A stretch of DNA of 34,538 nucleotides from Bradyrhizobium sp. Lineage in GTDB: Bacteria > Pseudomonadota > Alphaproteobacteria > Rhizobiales > Xanthobacteraceae. Every line of letters begins with the position of its first letter. Position 1 is the first letter of the stretch. The notes below the pieces were generated by a model. That model saw only the letters and a list, made by a program, of their open reading frames with translations, was not told where the DNA came from and did not search any database. The translations under genes and the position numbers were made by a program. Location of the stretch: NCBI RefSeq assembly GCF_030654605.1, contig NZ_JAURXB010000208.1, positions 1 to 34,538 on the forward strand. The letters run 5' to 3'. Shown piece after piece: positions 1 to 10,955 of the stretch.

Positions 1-192
<192 letters not shown>

Positions 193-353
193 TTAAGGGA
201 ATTTGGCCAGCGATCGAGCCGAATGTGCCTGGAAAGACGTCGCGCCGACGCTGAAGGTGTCAAATCCAAGATAGGGCATCTGGCAAGCTATGCAAGAATT
301 GCAATACATATCCGCGAATTTTCCCCGTGAGGTGGAAAAATGACGCAGCGCAC

Positions 354-370
354 GCGCAATAAAATTGCGC
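354..370. promoter_or_regulatory. Palindromic operator candidate for the Lrp/AsnC regulator
   Basis: Positions 354-370 read GCGCAAT-AAA-ATTGCGC, a perfect 7-bp inverted repeat around an A-rich centre. This resembles Lrp/AsnC-type sites, which are short palindromes with an AT-rich core. It lies about 74 nt upstream of the GTG of the regulator and 177 nt upstream of the trxB start, so it could serve autoregulation, trxB control, or both. Binding is inferred from position and symmetry only. Confidence 0.5.
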
Positions 371-443
371 AAGCCGCGCGAGCTGGGCTAAGAGTGTTGC
401 CGATACCCATCCCGCAAGCCGCTTAGCCAGGACCTGGACCCGC

Positions 444-923
444 GTGTCGAAGAATCTTGACGAGATCGACCTCAAAATCCTCGCCGAAATCCAGGCCGAT
501 GGCCGAATCACCAATGTCGAACTGGCCAAACGCGTCGGCATTTCGCCGCCGCCCTGCCTGCGCCGGGTCCGGACGCTGGAGGAGGCCGGCTATATCCAGG
601 GCTATCGCGGGCTGCTGGATCCGCGCCGGCTCGGTTTCGACGTCACGGTGTTCGCTTCGGTGCACCTGTCCAGCCAGACCGATGCCGACCTGCGCGCGTT
701 CGAGGAGTTCGTGCGCGCCGAGCCCTTGGTACGGGAATGCTGGATGCTGTCGGGCGAGGTCGATTTCATCCTGAAATGCGTCGCGCCGGACATGGCGACG
801 TTCCAGGATTTCGTCACCCACCTGACCGCGGCGCCGCATGTCCGCAACGTCCGGACCTCGCTGGTGCTGCACAATTCGAAATACGAGGCGGCGGTGCCGC
901 TGGAATTGAAAGTGCCGGGCTGA
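444..923 (+). CDS. Lrp/AsnC family transcriptional regulator
   Basis: This 159-aa protein begins at a GTG (MSKNLDEIDLKILAEIQ), the usual opening of Lrp/AsnC proteins. Residues about 6-65 form the AsnC winged helix-turn-helix, with DGRITNVELAKRVGIS and PPCLRRVRTLEEAGYI matching the recognition region. Residues about 70-150 form the RAM (ligand-binding, oligomerising) domain, including the segment around GEVDFILKCVAPD. The length is normal for the family. Such proteins act as octamers or dimers of dimers that sense amino acids and regulate transport or metabolism genes. It is divergent from trxB, and a palindrome at 354-370 is a likely binding site. The ligand cannot be deduced from sequence. 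Confidence 0.93.
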   Translation: MSKNLDEIDLKILAEIQADGRITNVELAKRVGISPPPCLRRVRTLEEAGYIQGYRGLLDPRRLGFDVTVFASVHLSSQTDADLRAFEEFVRAEPLVRECWMLSGEVDFILKCVAPDMATFQDFVTHLTAAPHVRNVRTSLVLHNSKYEAAVPLELKVPG

Positions 924-942
924 GTTACAGCGACGCCCGCGC

Positions 943-1758
943 TCAGCGTTTGCCGCGCGTCGCGTCGAGAGCCCACGGCCCGCCGCCGGCGCAGGCGAGA
1001 TGGAAGCAGGCGAAGCAGAACAGAATCGCCGCGTTGCCGCCATTGAGCAGCGGGATCAACGCCGGTGCGGCGAGCCCGTCCTTGAACATGTGGCCGATGA
1101 AGTAAGCGAACGCCATCTGACCCGACAGGATGAAGGCCACCGGCCGCGTAAACAGCCCCAGTATCAACAAGGCGCCGCCCACCAGTTCGAGCACGCCAGC
1201 GACCGTGACCAGCGGTGAAATATCGAGGAAAGCGGGCAGCCGCGGAATCTTGTAGATTTTGGCGAGGCCGTACTGAAACAGCAGCAATCCCGTGAAGATC
1301 CGGTAGATGCTGAGGGCCGTCGGTTCGAAGTCCGCGAGCGTGCTGTTGAACTTGTCCATGGCCGCCCCGCTCGAGCGCGACGCATCGACGCTCCACGGCC
1401 CCGCGCCAGCGCTCGACAGATAGAGGCAGCTGAGGAGGTACAGGATCGTCAGCGTGCTGCCGGCGACCAGCGGGTGAAAGCCTTTCGGCAAGTATCCGGT
1501 GATGAGGAGAAACGCCAGGTTCACGGCGATGATCAAGGCCGCTGGCCGCGTCCACAGCCCGAGGATCAACAGCGCGCCGCAGATCAGTTGAACGAATCCG
1601 GTGGCGCCGATCATCGAGAACAACTGGATATTGGCGTTGGACGGCACCACCGGAAAGCCGATGGTCCTTGCCATGCCATGCTGAATGATCAGCAAGCCTG
1701 TCATGACGCGCAGCAGGCTCAGCGCTCGCGGCGCGAACCCCACCAGTGCTTCGGTCAA
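943..1758 (-). CDS. Fused tandem DoxX-family membrane protein
   Basis: I start this gene at the TTG at 1758, because GGGAGG sits 5 nt upstream; the ATG at 1860 would add 34 residues overlapping a repeated upstream sequence and lacks a ribosome site. The 271-aa product is two DoxX units in a row. The first begins near RALSLLRVMTGLLIIQHGMA and ends near YLSSAGAGPWSVD; the second begins at an internal Met (MDKFNSTLADFEPTALSIYRI) and ends near CAGGGPWALDATRGKR. Each unit has about four hydrophobic helices, so about eight are expected. DoxX proteins are small inner-membrane proteins, some linked to quinone or redox reactions; the substrate here is unknown. A one-unit DoxX gene lies just upstream on the same strand, which points to local duplication plus fusion. 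Confidence 0.85.
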   Translation of the reverse strand: MTEALVGFAPRALSLLRVMTGLLIIQHGMARTIGFPVVPSNANIQLFSMIGATGFVQLICGALLILGLWTRPAALIIAVNLAFLLITGYLPKGFHPLVAGSTLTILYLLSCLYLSSAGAGPWSVDASRSSGAAMDKFNSTLADFEPTALSIYRIFTGLLLFQYGLAKIYKIPRLPAFLDISPLVTVAGVLELVGGALLILGLFTRPVAFILSGQMAFAYFIGHMFKDGLAAPALIPLLNGGNAAILFCFACFHLACAGGGPWALDATRGKR

Positions 1759-1790
1759 GATTGCCTCCCAGGAATCAAACGCGTCCGATT

Positions 1791-1820
1791 CGTATCGCGT
1801 CGCGGCTTCTGGGGAAAGCA
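1791..1820 (-). repeat. Upstream repeat shared by the two DoxX genes (copy 1)
   Basis: This 30-nt segment upstream of the fused DoxX gene matches positions 2485-2514 upstream of the single DoxX gene at 28 of 30 positions. The match suggests that the duplication that produced the two genes also copied their control region. On the minus strand it holds TTGCTT and GATACG blocks that could be a weak sigma-70 promoter, but the 19-nt spacing makes that uncertain. Confidence 0.7.
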
Positions 1821-1916
1821 ACCACCGCTCAAAAATCCGCTGCGGCTCGCAACGCGGCACAGAAATAACGCAGCGGCAGTGCCGAAAGTGCAGGGCTAAG
1901 CCGCGCTATACGGCGC

Positions 1917-2029
1917 CGTCATTGCGAGAAGCCAACGGGTCGCGTGAATGCGCGCCCGATGACAGGCTCCGCGACGAAGCAGTCCACTGTTGTTGCAGGA
2001 TGGATTGCTTCGCTTCGCTCGCAATGACG
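1917..2029 (+). repeat. Dispersed palindromic repeat, CGTCATTGCGAG family, copy 1
   Basis: The ends CGTCATTGCGAG (1917) and CTCGCAATGACG (2018-2029) are exact reverse complements. Between them lies an asymmetric block (GGGTCGCGTGAATGCGCGCC, then CGATGACAGGCTCCGCG) and a GGATTGCTTCGCTTCGCTC arm. Two further copies occur at 8448-8563 (inverted) and 26020-26131. All three lie between genes. I recall similar elements as abundant in Bradyrhizobium genomes. It has no coding capacity and probably folds as a long hairpin. Confidence 0.88.
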
Positions 2030-2042
2030 GATCCAGGCGCCG

Positions 2043-2450
2043 TTACGTCTTCTTCCGCATCATGGCGTCGAGGCTGTACGGCCCGCCGCCAGCGGTCGAC
2101 AGATAGAGGCAGGCGAAGCAGAAGAGGATCGCGAGCGTGCCGTTGTTGATGAGTGGAAAAAAGCCCATCGGTGCATGGCCGAGGAAATAAGCGAAAGCCA
2201 TTTCGCCGGCGAGCATGAAGGCCACGAGCCGGGTGAAAAGGCCGAGCAAGAGTAGTCCGCCCAGGATCAATTCAAGCGTGCCGGCCGCGCCGTAAAGCGA
2301 CATCAACTCGACTTTTGCAAACATCGGTACCGGCGGAAACTTGAAAAGTTTGGCGACGCCATATTGAAACAGCAGCAAGCCGGTGATGAAGCGAAACAGG
2401 CTCAGTGCTGTCGGCTGCCATTTCGCTGCTAGCTTGTCGAATGCGTCCAT
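2043..2450 (-). CDS. DoxX-family membrane protein (single unit)
   Basis: This 135-aa protein starts MDAFDKLAAKWQPTALSLFRFITG, with GGGGGAGAGT immediately upstream of the ATG as a ribosome site. It has about four hydrophobic segments: residues about 15-33, 50-75, 78-95 and 102-122. It closely resembles the second half of the fused DoxX protein downstream (shared blocks TGLLLFQYG, GLFTR, FAYF, FCFAC and AGGGP). It is probably an inner-membrane protein of the DoxX/quinol-oxidoreductase-like family with no assignable substrate. It and the fused gene share an upstream repeat, and a palindromic repeat element separates them, so they are probably transcribed separately. Confidence 0.88.
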   Translation of the reverse strand: MDAFDKLAAKWQPTALSLFRFITGLLLFQYGVAKLFKFPPVPMFAKVELMSLYGAAGTLELILGGLLLLGLFTRLVAFMLAGEMAFAYFLGHAPMGFFPLINNGTLAILFCFACLYLSTAGGGPYSLDAMMRKKT

Positions 2451-2484
2451 ACTCTCCCCCTAAAGTTTAATGCTCGCCCCGAGT

Positions 2485-2514
2485 CGTATCGCGTCGCGGC
2501 TTCGAGGGAAAGCA
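2485..2514 (-). repeat. Upstream repeat shared by the two DoxX genes (copy 2)
   Basis: This is the partner of 1791-1820, differing at two of 30 positions. It lies about 35-64 nt upstream of the start of the single-unit DoxX gene, a position suited to a promoter or regulator site. Confidence 0.7.
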
Positions 2515-2648
2515 TGTCGCCGCAAGAAATTCGTGAGCTATCGCAGAGCAGCAGGGGAATAATGCAGCAGGCAAAGTGTAGTCGCTGTGCGTCGTCACCG
2601 CCGGCTCGGGACCGCTCACGGAGAATTGTGTTGCCGGCCGGACATATG

Positions 2649-2674
2649 AAAAAGGCCGGGAAATATCCCCGGCC
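2649..2674 (-). terminator. Rho-independent terminator of greA
   Basis: On the minus strand a perfect 7-bp stem GGCCGGG/CCCGGCC (2668-2674 with 2654-2660) and a 7-nt loop is followed by five T residues (2653-2649). It begins 40 nt after the greA stop codon, which is the classical intrinsic terminator layout. Confidence 0.85.
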
Positions 2675-2713
2675 GTTTCATGCTGACAAAATTCGAAAGC
2701 CGGCTTCGAGCGA

Positions 2714-3190
2714 TCAGCGCCACTCGACCTTGGTGATCTCGTAGGCCTTGGCGCCGCCGGGCGCCACGACTTCCACCGATGCGCCCTTCTTCTTGCCGAT
2801 CAGCGCGCGCGCCAGCGGCGAGGTGATGGAGATGCGGCCCTTCTTGGCGTCGGCCTCCGGCTCGCCGACGATCTGCCACACCGCCTTCTTTTCGGTGTCC
2901 TCGTCGACCAGCGTGACGGTCGCGCCGAATTTGATGGTGTCGCCGGACAGCTTGGAGATGTCGATGATATCGGCGCGCGCGAGCTTGTCTTCGAGCTCGG
3001 CGATGCGGCCCTCATTGTGCGACTGCTCTTCCTTCGCGGCGTGATATTCCGCGTTCTCCGAAAGGTCGCCATGCGAGCGCGCCTCCGCGATGTGCTCGAT
3101 GATCCGTGGACGGTCCACGGACTGGCGCTGCTTCAACTCGACTTCGAGGGCGGCATAGCCGCCCGCGGTCATCGGAACCTTTTCCATCAT
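2714..3190 (-). CDS. greA: Transcription elongation factor GreA
   Basis: The 158-aa product starts [20 protein letters not shown], the standard alphaproteobacterial GreA opening. A longer reading frame to 3238 is unlikely because the family starts here. An AAGGA lies about 10 nt upstream of the ATG. Residues about 1-75 form the coiled-coil domain with the [15 protein letters not shown] tip motif carrying the acidic residues that act in RNA polymerase's secondary channel. Residues about 80-158 form the FKBP-like C-terminal domain ([19 protein letters not shown]). GreA rescues backtracked RNA polymerase by stimulating transcript cleavage. Its own terminator follows, and carB lies downstream on the same strand. 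Confidence 0.97.
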   Translation of the reverse strand: MMEKVPMTAGGYAALEVELKQRQSVDRPRIIEHIAEARSHGDLSENAEYHAAKEEQSHNEGRIAELEDKLARADIIDISKLSGDTIKFGATVTLVDEDTEKKAVWQIVGEPEADAKKGRISITSPLARALIGKKKGASVEVVAPGGAKAYEITKVEWR

Positions 3191-3305
3191 AGTTCTTCGT
3201 CCTTCAACTTCATGCGGACCAATCCGCGGCACGCACAAACGCCGAAACAGAACACGCTCATGACTGGCGAGTTCCAGTCATGCCGGATTCATTACCGATC
3301 CGTTG

Positions 3306-3323
3306 CCGGGCGCGGACGCCCGG
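3306..3323 (-). terminator. Hairpin after carB, possible weak terminator
   Basis: CCGGGCG-CGGA-CGCCCGG forms a perfect 7-bp stem with a 4-nt loop starting 8 nt after the carB stop. No T-run follows on the minus strand, so it may stabilise the mRNA end or act with Rho rather than as an intrinsic terminator. Confidence 0.45.
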
Positions 3324-3331
3324 TCAAAGGA

Positions 3332-6661
<3,330 letters not shown>

Positions 6662-6935
6662 CAAGTCTCGGGGGCAAGTCTCGGGGGCTGGGAACTGGGC
6701 ACAAAAAAAGGGCGCGCCTGTCGCGCGTCCCTCAAACCCGGCGCTTGGGATCAACCTCGCGCGCGGGTGGTCTTTAGACCAGATTCCGCACCCGCGAAAG
6801 GGTCTTAGAGGTCCCATCAACCGGCATTTTCCCGCCGTCGCCCTGCGGGCTATGGCGGGGCAAGCCCGCCTGGGGGATGGCCCGAAGCCCGACTCGGGCT
6901 GGCTTGCCCAGCCGAAGCTGCGGAGCAGCGAAGGC
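6662..6935. other. Gap between carB and tRNA: GC-rich hairpins, no gene
   Basis: I see no coding sequence here. The segment holds several short GC-rich inverted repeats, for example GGCGGG...CCCGCC near 6854-6870 and AGCCCG...CGGGCT near 6887-6901. Being downstream of the tRNA on the minus strand they may end its transcript. carB translation starts at 6661. Confidence 0.5.
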
Positions 6936-7012
6936 TGGAGGCCCGGCCTGGATTCGAACCAGGATAAAGAGCATTGCACTGCTCCCGCGTCGACGCTTTC
7001 CGCCACCGGGCC
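6936..7012 (-). tRNA. tRNA-Cys (GCA) with non-standard anticodon and D arms
   Basis: On the minus strand a 7-bp acceptor stem GGCCCGG/CCGGGCC is followed by U73 and an encoded CCA. The T arm CCTGG-TTCGAAT-CCAGG is perfect. The D stem is GCG/CGC around an 11-nt loop (GAAAGCGTCGA) lacking the usual GG pair. The anticodon arm GGAGC-AGTGCAAT-GCTCT gives an 8-nt loop, or a 6-bp stem with a 6-nt loop if A and T pair. Only GCA is preceded by T as at position 33, and U73 is a Cys identity base, so Cys is the best call. It could be a functional variant or a decaying gene; the perfect acceptor and T arms argue for selection. The anticodon is at 6975-6977. Confidence 0.75.
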
Positions 7013-7078
7013 GAGCCGATCATCGCCGATCACGTCGACGTGAGCCATGCTTGCCGTTGATTAACCCTAACGGGCCGG

Positions 7079-7774
7079 TCAGAACGCGTGGCGCGCCACG
7101 AAAGTCATCCGCCACGGGTTGTGGCCGATATTGAAGTGCGCGCGCGAGGCGGTAAATCCGCTGGCGGCCAGTTTTGCGACCATCTCGGCCTCGCCGTAGC
7201 GCTGCAGCCCGACCTTGGCGCGCAACTGCCGGTAGTCCGACAGCGCGGTCGAGACCAGCCCGATCAGGGCGTCCTTCAGGAAACCGTGGGTGAGCGCGAA
7301 GCGCAACAGCGCCGCGACATCCCTGCCCATGCCGACGTCGGGGCGAAGGATGTCGCCCACCACCAGCCGGCCGCCGGGCTTCAGCAGCCGTTTGACCACC
7401 GCGAAGGCCTGATCGAGTTCGGCCGGCGTCATGTATTGGGCGACCGAATTCATGACCGCGAGATCGATGGATTTTTCCTCCATGTTCCGGAGGTCGTCGA
7501 GCGAGCGCACCCTGATCTTGGTGTTCGGGGCAAAGCGCGCGATCAGCCGGCCGCGCACGCCGGGTGCCGGTTCGGCGAGATAAAGCTTGCCGCAGGCGTC
7601 GGCGACCTTGGCCGCGGACAGCGCTTCGCCGCAGGCGTAGTCCAGTACCACCGCGTCCGGGGAGGAGATGTAGCCGATGATGTCCCGGGCGATGATCTGG
7701 AAATGCAGGTCGCGATGCAGCCTGCTCGCATAAATTGTATGCGTCGAATCGTAATAGTCGATCCAGTCGTCCAT
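7079..7774 (-). CDS. Class I SAM-dependent methyltransferase
   Basis: The 231-aa product starts MDDWIDYYDSTHTIYASRLH. The Rossmann-fold motif I reads VVLDYACGEALSA (residues about 42-54), a variant of the usual (D/E)xGxGxG; the acidic end of strand 2 is in LYLAEPAPG, and DLAVMNSVAQYM and LKPGGRLVVGDIL match motifs II and III. These show a soluble SAM-binding methyltransferase of the type 11/12 group. The substrate is unknown: the N-terminal 'YYDS' segment occurs in small-molecule methyltransferases but does not identify one. It stands alone, divergent from dps, with the tRNA and carB downstream on the same strand. Confidence 0.85.
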   Translation of the reverse strand: MDDWIDYYDSTHTIYASRLHRDLHFQIIARDIIGYISSPDAVVLDYACGEALSAAKVADACGKLYLAEPAPGVRGRLIARFAPNTKIRVRSLDDLRNMEEKSIDLAVMNSVAQYMTPAELDQAFAVVKRLLKPGGRLVVGDILRPDVGMGRDVAALLRFALTHGFLKDALIGLVSTALSDYRQLRAKVGLQRYGEAEMVAKLAASGFTASRAHFNIGHNPWRMTFVARHAF

Positions 7775-7897
7775 CGCTGATGTGTCCGGCCAAAACGGGG
7801 GTTCCGGGCGTGGAACCGGCTGCGTAGGTGCTGCGTTAGATGGTCCCGCGACCGGTGTCCAACGTCCAATGTCCGGTTCCTAACAGGAAGGTGCAGC

Positions 7898-8437
7898 GTG
7901 AGCAAAGCCAGGCAAGACAGCAAATCCGGCAAGGTGTCCCCCGATCTCGATACGCCCACCGATCTGCCGCAGGCGGGGGTGGACAAGATTTCGGCCGCGC
8001 TCAACGTGCTGCTGGCCGACGCCTTCGCGCTCTACATGAAGACCAAGAATTTCCACTGGCATGTCTCGGGGCGGCATTTCCGCGACTACCATCTGCTGCT
8101 CGACGAGCAGGCCGCCGCGATCCTCGCCACCACCGACGAGTTGGCCGAACGCGTCCGCAAGATCGGCGGCGTCACGCTGCGCTCGATCGGGCAGGTCGCG
8201 AAATTGCAGACCGTCAAGGACAACAACGAGGCCTACGTACCGCCGCGCGAGATGCTGCGTGAATTGATGGAAGACAACAAGAAGATGGCGGCGGCGATGC
8301 GCAAGGCGCGCAAGCTGGCCGACGACCACGAGGATGTCGGCACCACCTCCCTGCTGGAAAACTTCATCGATCAGACCGAGCGTCGCACCTGGTTCCTGTT
8401 CGAAGCCAGCCGGCAGGAAGGCGACAACGCGGCGTAG
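7898..8437 (+). CDS. dps: Dps family DNA-binding ferritin-like protein
   Basis: This 179-aa protein begins at a GTG with AGGAAGG about 7 nt upstream. After a polar N-terminal tail rich in Lys and Ser (a plausible DNA-contact region), the Dps four-helix fold starts near VDKISAALNVLLADAFALYM. The signature KTKNFHWHVSGRHFRDYHLL, followed by LDEQ, carries the intersubunit ferroxidase His and acidic residues. Dps dodecamers oxidise and store iron and protect DNA under peroxide or starvation stress. The gene is monocistronic, followed by a palindromic repeat. No OxyR or Fur box is evident by eye. Confidence 0.93.
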   Translation: MSKARQDSKSGKVSPDLDTPTDLPQAGVDKISAALNVLLADAFALYMKTKNFHWHVSGRHFRDYHLLLDEQAAAILATTDELAERVRKIGGVTLRSIGQVAKLQTVKDNNEAYVPPREMLRELMEDNKKMAAAMRKARKLADDHEDVGTTSLLENFIDQTERRTWFLFEASRQEGDNAA

Positions 8438-8447
8438 CGTTCCCTTC

Positions 8448-8563
8448 CGTCATTGCGAGGAGCGAAGCGACGAAGCAATCCAGCTTACTTGAAGCAAGCT
8501 GGATTGCTTCGCGGAGCCTGTCATCGGGCGCGCATTCGCGCGACCCGGTGGCTCGCAATGATG
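8448..8563 (-). repeat. Dispersed palindromic repeat, CGTCATTGCGAG family, copy 2 (inverted)
   Basis: This copy is in the opposite orientation to those at 1917 and 26020: the internal block reads GTCATCGGGCGCGCATTCGC on the plus strand. It also carries a local hairpin (AATCCAGCTT...AAGCTGGATT) in its middle. It lies between convergent dps and cupin genes and may end both transcripts. Confidence 0.88.
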
Positions 8564-8567
8564 GAAA

Positions 8568-9095
8568 CTATTTCCTCCTCCACAACCTCACCAGCGGCCC
8601 ATCCGCGCCCCGCACCGGATCGGTGTTCGGCAGCTTCACTTGCGGAATCGTCTGCAGCGCCTTCGCGTGAGCTTGCTTCGTCGGCCGCACCAGATCCATC
8701 GGCGGCCCCGGCGGATAGGCGCCGACCACGCAAAAATCCGTGCTCGCCGTCAGGCATTGATGCCCGGTGCCGGCCGGCAGGATGGCGACATCGCCTGCCG
8801 CAATGTCGAACTCGCGGCCCTGGTCGCCGCCGAATCGGACGCGCGCGTGACCGCGCGCCACGCCCAGCACTTCATGAACCGTCGCATGGTAGTGCAGATA
8901 CTCGTAGACGCCGTTGCGCCACATCTCGCCCCAGCCATTGGCGCCGAACAGGCCCTCGATGGTCCTTTCGGGATGCGCGCCGGCGACGTCGATCGCGCCC
9001 TTGTAGACCAGAAACGGCATCGGATTGTTGGGGACCAAACCGTCGTCCGCGAACACGAAGGCGAGCGGTTCGATATCGTCGCTGACGACGGACAT
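8568..9095 (-). CDS. Cupin-domain protein
   Basis: The 175-aa protein starts at the ATG at 9095 (MSVVSDDIEPLAFVF), with GGGAG 7 nt upstream; the ATG at 9101 is too close to that site. Cupin motif 1 is HYHATVHEVLGVARG, with the metal-binding His, His and Glu, and motif 2 is GDVAILPAGTGHQ. A single six-stranded cupin barrel is expected, binding a metal. The N-terminal region (VPNNPMPFLVYKGAI) and a C-terminal tail (PTKQAHAKALQTIPQVKLP) flank it. Members include isomerases, dioxygenases and sugar-modifying enzymes, so the reaction is not assignable. It is downstream of the thioesterase gene with an 85-nt gap and may be co-transcribed. Confidence 0.85.
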   Translation of the reverse strand: MSVVSDDIEPLAFVFADDGLVPNNPMPFLVYKGAIDVAGAHPERTIEGLFGANGWGEMWRNGVYEYLHYHATVHEVLGVARGHARVRFGGDQGREFDIAAGDVAILPAGTGHQCLTASTDFCVVGAYPPGPPMDLVRPTKQAHAKALQTIPQVKLPNTDPVRGADGPLVRLWRRK

Positions 9096-9180
9096 GGCCA
9101 TTCTCCCGCACCAGAGGATATGCGGGGAATAAGCCGGTGTCAGCCGCCCGCGTTCCCATGGGGAGCCGCGAAGATCCTGC

Positions 9181-9690
9181 CTAGCTGCCCACCGGAGAGG
9201 TGGCCGGAAGCTCGAAGACGAGACAGGTCGTGGTGGCATGCGCCAGCAGCCGGCCCTTGGCGTCGGTAATGCGCGCTTCCGCCGTCGCGGCGCGGCGGCC
9301 GACGCTCAGCGTGCGGCCTTCGGTCCGGATCGGACCGGTCTCCCTGGTCATGCCCTTGATGAAGGAGACCTTGAATTCGAGCGTGGTGTAGCCGGTGCCG
9401 GCCGGCAGCGCGGTATGGACCGCAAGCCCCATCGCCGAATCCAGCAGGGTTGCGGCGTAGCCGCCATGCACCGAGCCGATCGGGTTGTAGTGCCGGAAGC
9501 CGGGGATGCTGTGAAACACCACGATTCCGGGCTCGGCGGTCTGATCGAATGGCTCGATCGTCTGCATGATCGGCGGCGGCGGCAATCTGCCGGCGAACAT
9601 GGCGCGGACGAAGTCCAGCCCCGCCATCGAGGCCATCACCCCGAGTGCCGTTACGCCATATTCGATTTTGGGGGCCGTTGCGTCAGCCAT
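9181..9690 (-). CDS. PaaI-type hotdog-fold thioesterase
   Basis: The 169-aa product starts MADATAPKIEYGVTALG at 9690, with AGGAG 7 nt upstream. The hotdog-fold signature is GSVHGGYAATLLDSAMGLAV, with HGG and the downstream Asp typical of PaaI/YdiI-like thioesterases, followed by TLEFKVSFIKGM and GRRAATAEARI strands. Such enzymes hydrolyse acyl-CoA or aryl-CoA thioesters in the cytoplasm. The substrate cannot be told. It is co-directional with carA upstream and the cupin downstream. A perfect inverted repeat immediately upstream (9707-9727) suggests specific regulation. Confidence 0.88.
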   Translation of the reverse strand: MADATAPKIEYGVTALGVMASMAGLDFVRAMFAGRLPPPPIMQTIEPFDQTAEPGIVVFHSIPGFRHYNPIGSVHGGYAATLLDSAMGLAVHTALPAGTGYTTLEFKVSFIKGMTRETGPIRTEGRTLSVGRRAATAEARITDAKGRLLAHATTTCLVFELPATSPVGS

Positions 9691-9706
9691 CAGAAGGCTC
9701 CTGCTC

Positions 9707-9727
9707 ATATGATGATGGACATCATAT
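9707..9727. promoter_or_regulatory. Perfect inverted repeat upstream of the thioesterase gene
   Basis: ATATGATG-ATGGA-CATCATAT is a perfect 8-bp inverted repeat with a 5-nt spacer, 17 nt upstream of the thioesterase start. Its size suits a dimeric MarR- or TetR-type regulator. No regulator gene is adjacent, so the cognate protein is unknown. Confidence 0.45.
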
Positions 9728-9764
9728 TACAGCACGATCAATTGTCGCAATGACGAAGCTCGGC

Positions 9765-10955
9765 TTAAGCGCTCTTCTTCGCCCGCATCAGGTCGGCGAA
9801 CCGCTTGAACAGATAATGCGAGTCGCGGGGGCCGGGCGAGGCTTCCGGGTGATACTGCACCGAGAACACCGGTTTGCCGTCGAGCGAGATGCCGCAATTG
9901 GAGCCGTCGAACAGCGAGATGTGGGTCTGCGTCGCGCCCTTCGGCAGGGTGTCCTGGTCCACGGCAAAACCGTGGTTCATCGAGGTGATCTCGACCTTGC
10001 CGGTGGTCTCGTCCTTGACCGGATGATTGGCGCCGTGATGGCCCTGATGCATCTTCTTGGTCCTGGCGCCGACGGCGAGGCCGAGCATCTGGTGACCCAG
10101 ACAGATGCCGAAGGTCGGGGTGCCGGACTCGATCACCTTCTGGATCACCGGCACGGCGTATTTGCCGGTCTCGGCGGGATCGCCGGGGCCGTTCGACAGG
10201 AACACGCCGTCGGGCTTCATCGCCAGGATGTCTTCGGCCGAGGTGGTCGCCGGCACCACCGTGATCTTGCAGCCTTCGCCGGCCAGCAGGCGCAAAATGT
10301 TGCGCTTGATACCGTAGTCGATGGCGACGACGTTGAACTCCGGCGCGGTCTGCCGGCCAAAGCCCTTTTCCCACGCCCACGGCGTCTCATCCCAGGTGAA
10401 GCGCTGGGCGGAGGTCACCATCGGCACCAGGTCCATGCCCTCGAGGCCGGGCCATTCGCGGGCTTCTTCCTTCAGGCCATGCAGGTCGAATTGCCCGTCT
10501 TTGGCATGCGCGATCACGGCATTGGGCATGCCCTTGCTGCGGATCAGCGCTGTCAGGGCGCGGGTATCGATGCCGGACAGGCCGATGATGCCGCGCGCCT
10601 TCAGCCACTGGTCGAGATGTCTGACGGAGCGGTAGTTGGAGGGGTCGGTAATGGCTGCGCGCAAAATCACGCCGCGCGCGCCTGGCGTCGCCGCCATGTT
10701 CACCGTCTCGATGTCCTCGTCGTTGGTGCCGACATTGCCGATGTGCGGAAAGGTGAAGGTGATGAGCTGCCCGGCATAGGAGGGATCCGTGAGGATCTCC
10801 TCATAGCCGGTCATCGCGGTGTTGAAGCAGACTTCGCCGACCGCCTGGCCTTCCGCGCCGAGGCCGAAACCCTCCAGCACGGTGCCATCGGCAAGCACGA
10901 GGAGCGCGGTCGGTTTGTGGTCCGGCCAGGCTGAACTGTTTTCAGGTGATGTCAT
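9765..10955 (-). CDS. carA: Carbamoyl-phosphate synthase small (glutaminase) subunit
   Basis: I use the ATG at 10955 ([20 protein letters not shown]), giving 396 aa, the usual alphaproteobacterial length; an ATG 24 nt upstream adds an unlikely tail. The N-terminal CPSase_sm_chain domain begins [15 protein letters not shown] and contains [20 protein letters not shown]. The class I glutamine amidotransferase domain follows, with the nucleophile Cys in [12 protein letters not shown] and the His and Glu in [11 protein letters not shown]. The protein releases ammonia from glutamine and channels it to CarB. The gene is about 3.1 kb upstream of carB rather than adjacent. It is divergent from an alpha/beta hydrolase gene. 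Confidence 0.97.
   Translation of the reverse strand: MTSPENSSAWPDHKPTALLVLADGTVLEGFGLGAEGQAVGEVCFNTAMTGYEEILTDPSYAGQLITFTFPHIGNVGTNDEDIETVNMAATPGARGVILRAAITDPSNYRSVRHLDQWLKARGIIGLSGIDTRALTALIRSKGMPNAVIAHAKDGQFDLHGLKEEAREWPGLEGMDLVPMVTSAQRFTWDETPWAWEKGFGRQTAPEFNVVAIDYGIKRNILRLLAGEGCKITVVPATTSAEDILAMKPDGVFLSNGPGDPAETGKYAVPVIQKVIESGTPTFGICLGHQMLGLAVGARTKKMHQGHHGANHPVKDETTGKVEITSMNHGFAVDQDTLPKGATQTHISLFDGSNCGISLDGKPVFSVQYHPEASPGPRDSHYLFKRFADLMRAKKSA

Noticed and set aside
1759..1860. Upstream ATG of the fused DoxX gene
   Set aside because: It lacks a ribosome site and would translate the repeated upstream segment; TTG at 1758 has GGGAGG at good spacing.
6936..7012. tRNA at 6936 as the suppressor of the rpoD amber codon
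   Set aside because: The only anticodon preceded by T is GCA, which reads Cys codons, not UAG.
6662..7048. 129-codon extension of carB through the tRNA region
   Set aside because: The frame is open only by chance in GC-rich DNA; it runs through the tRNA gene and lacks CarB-like residues before MPKRTDIS.
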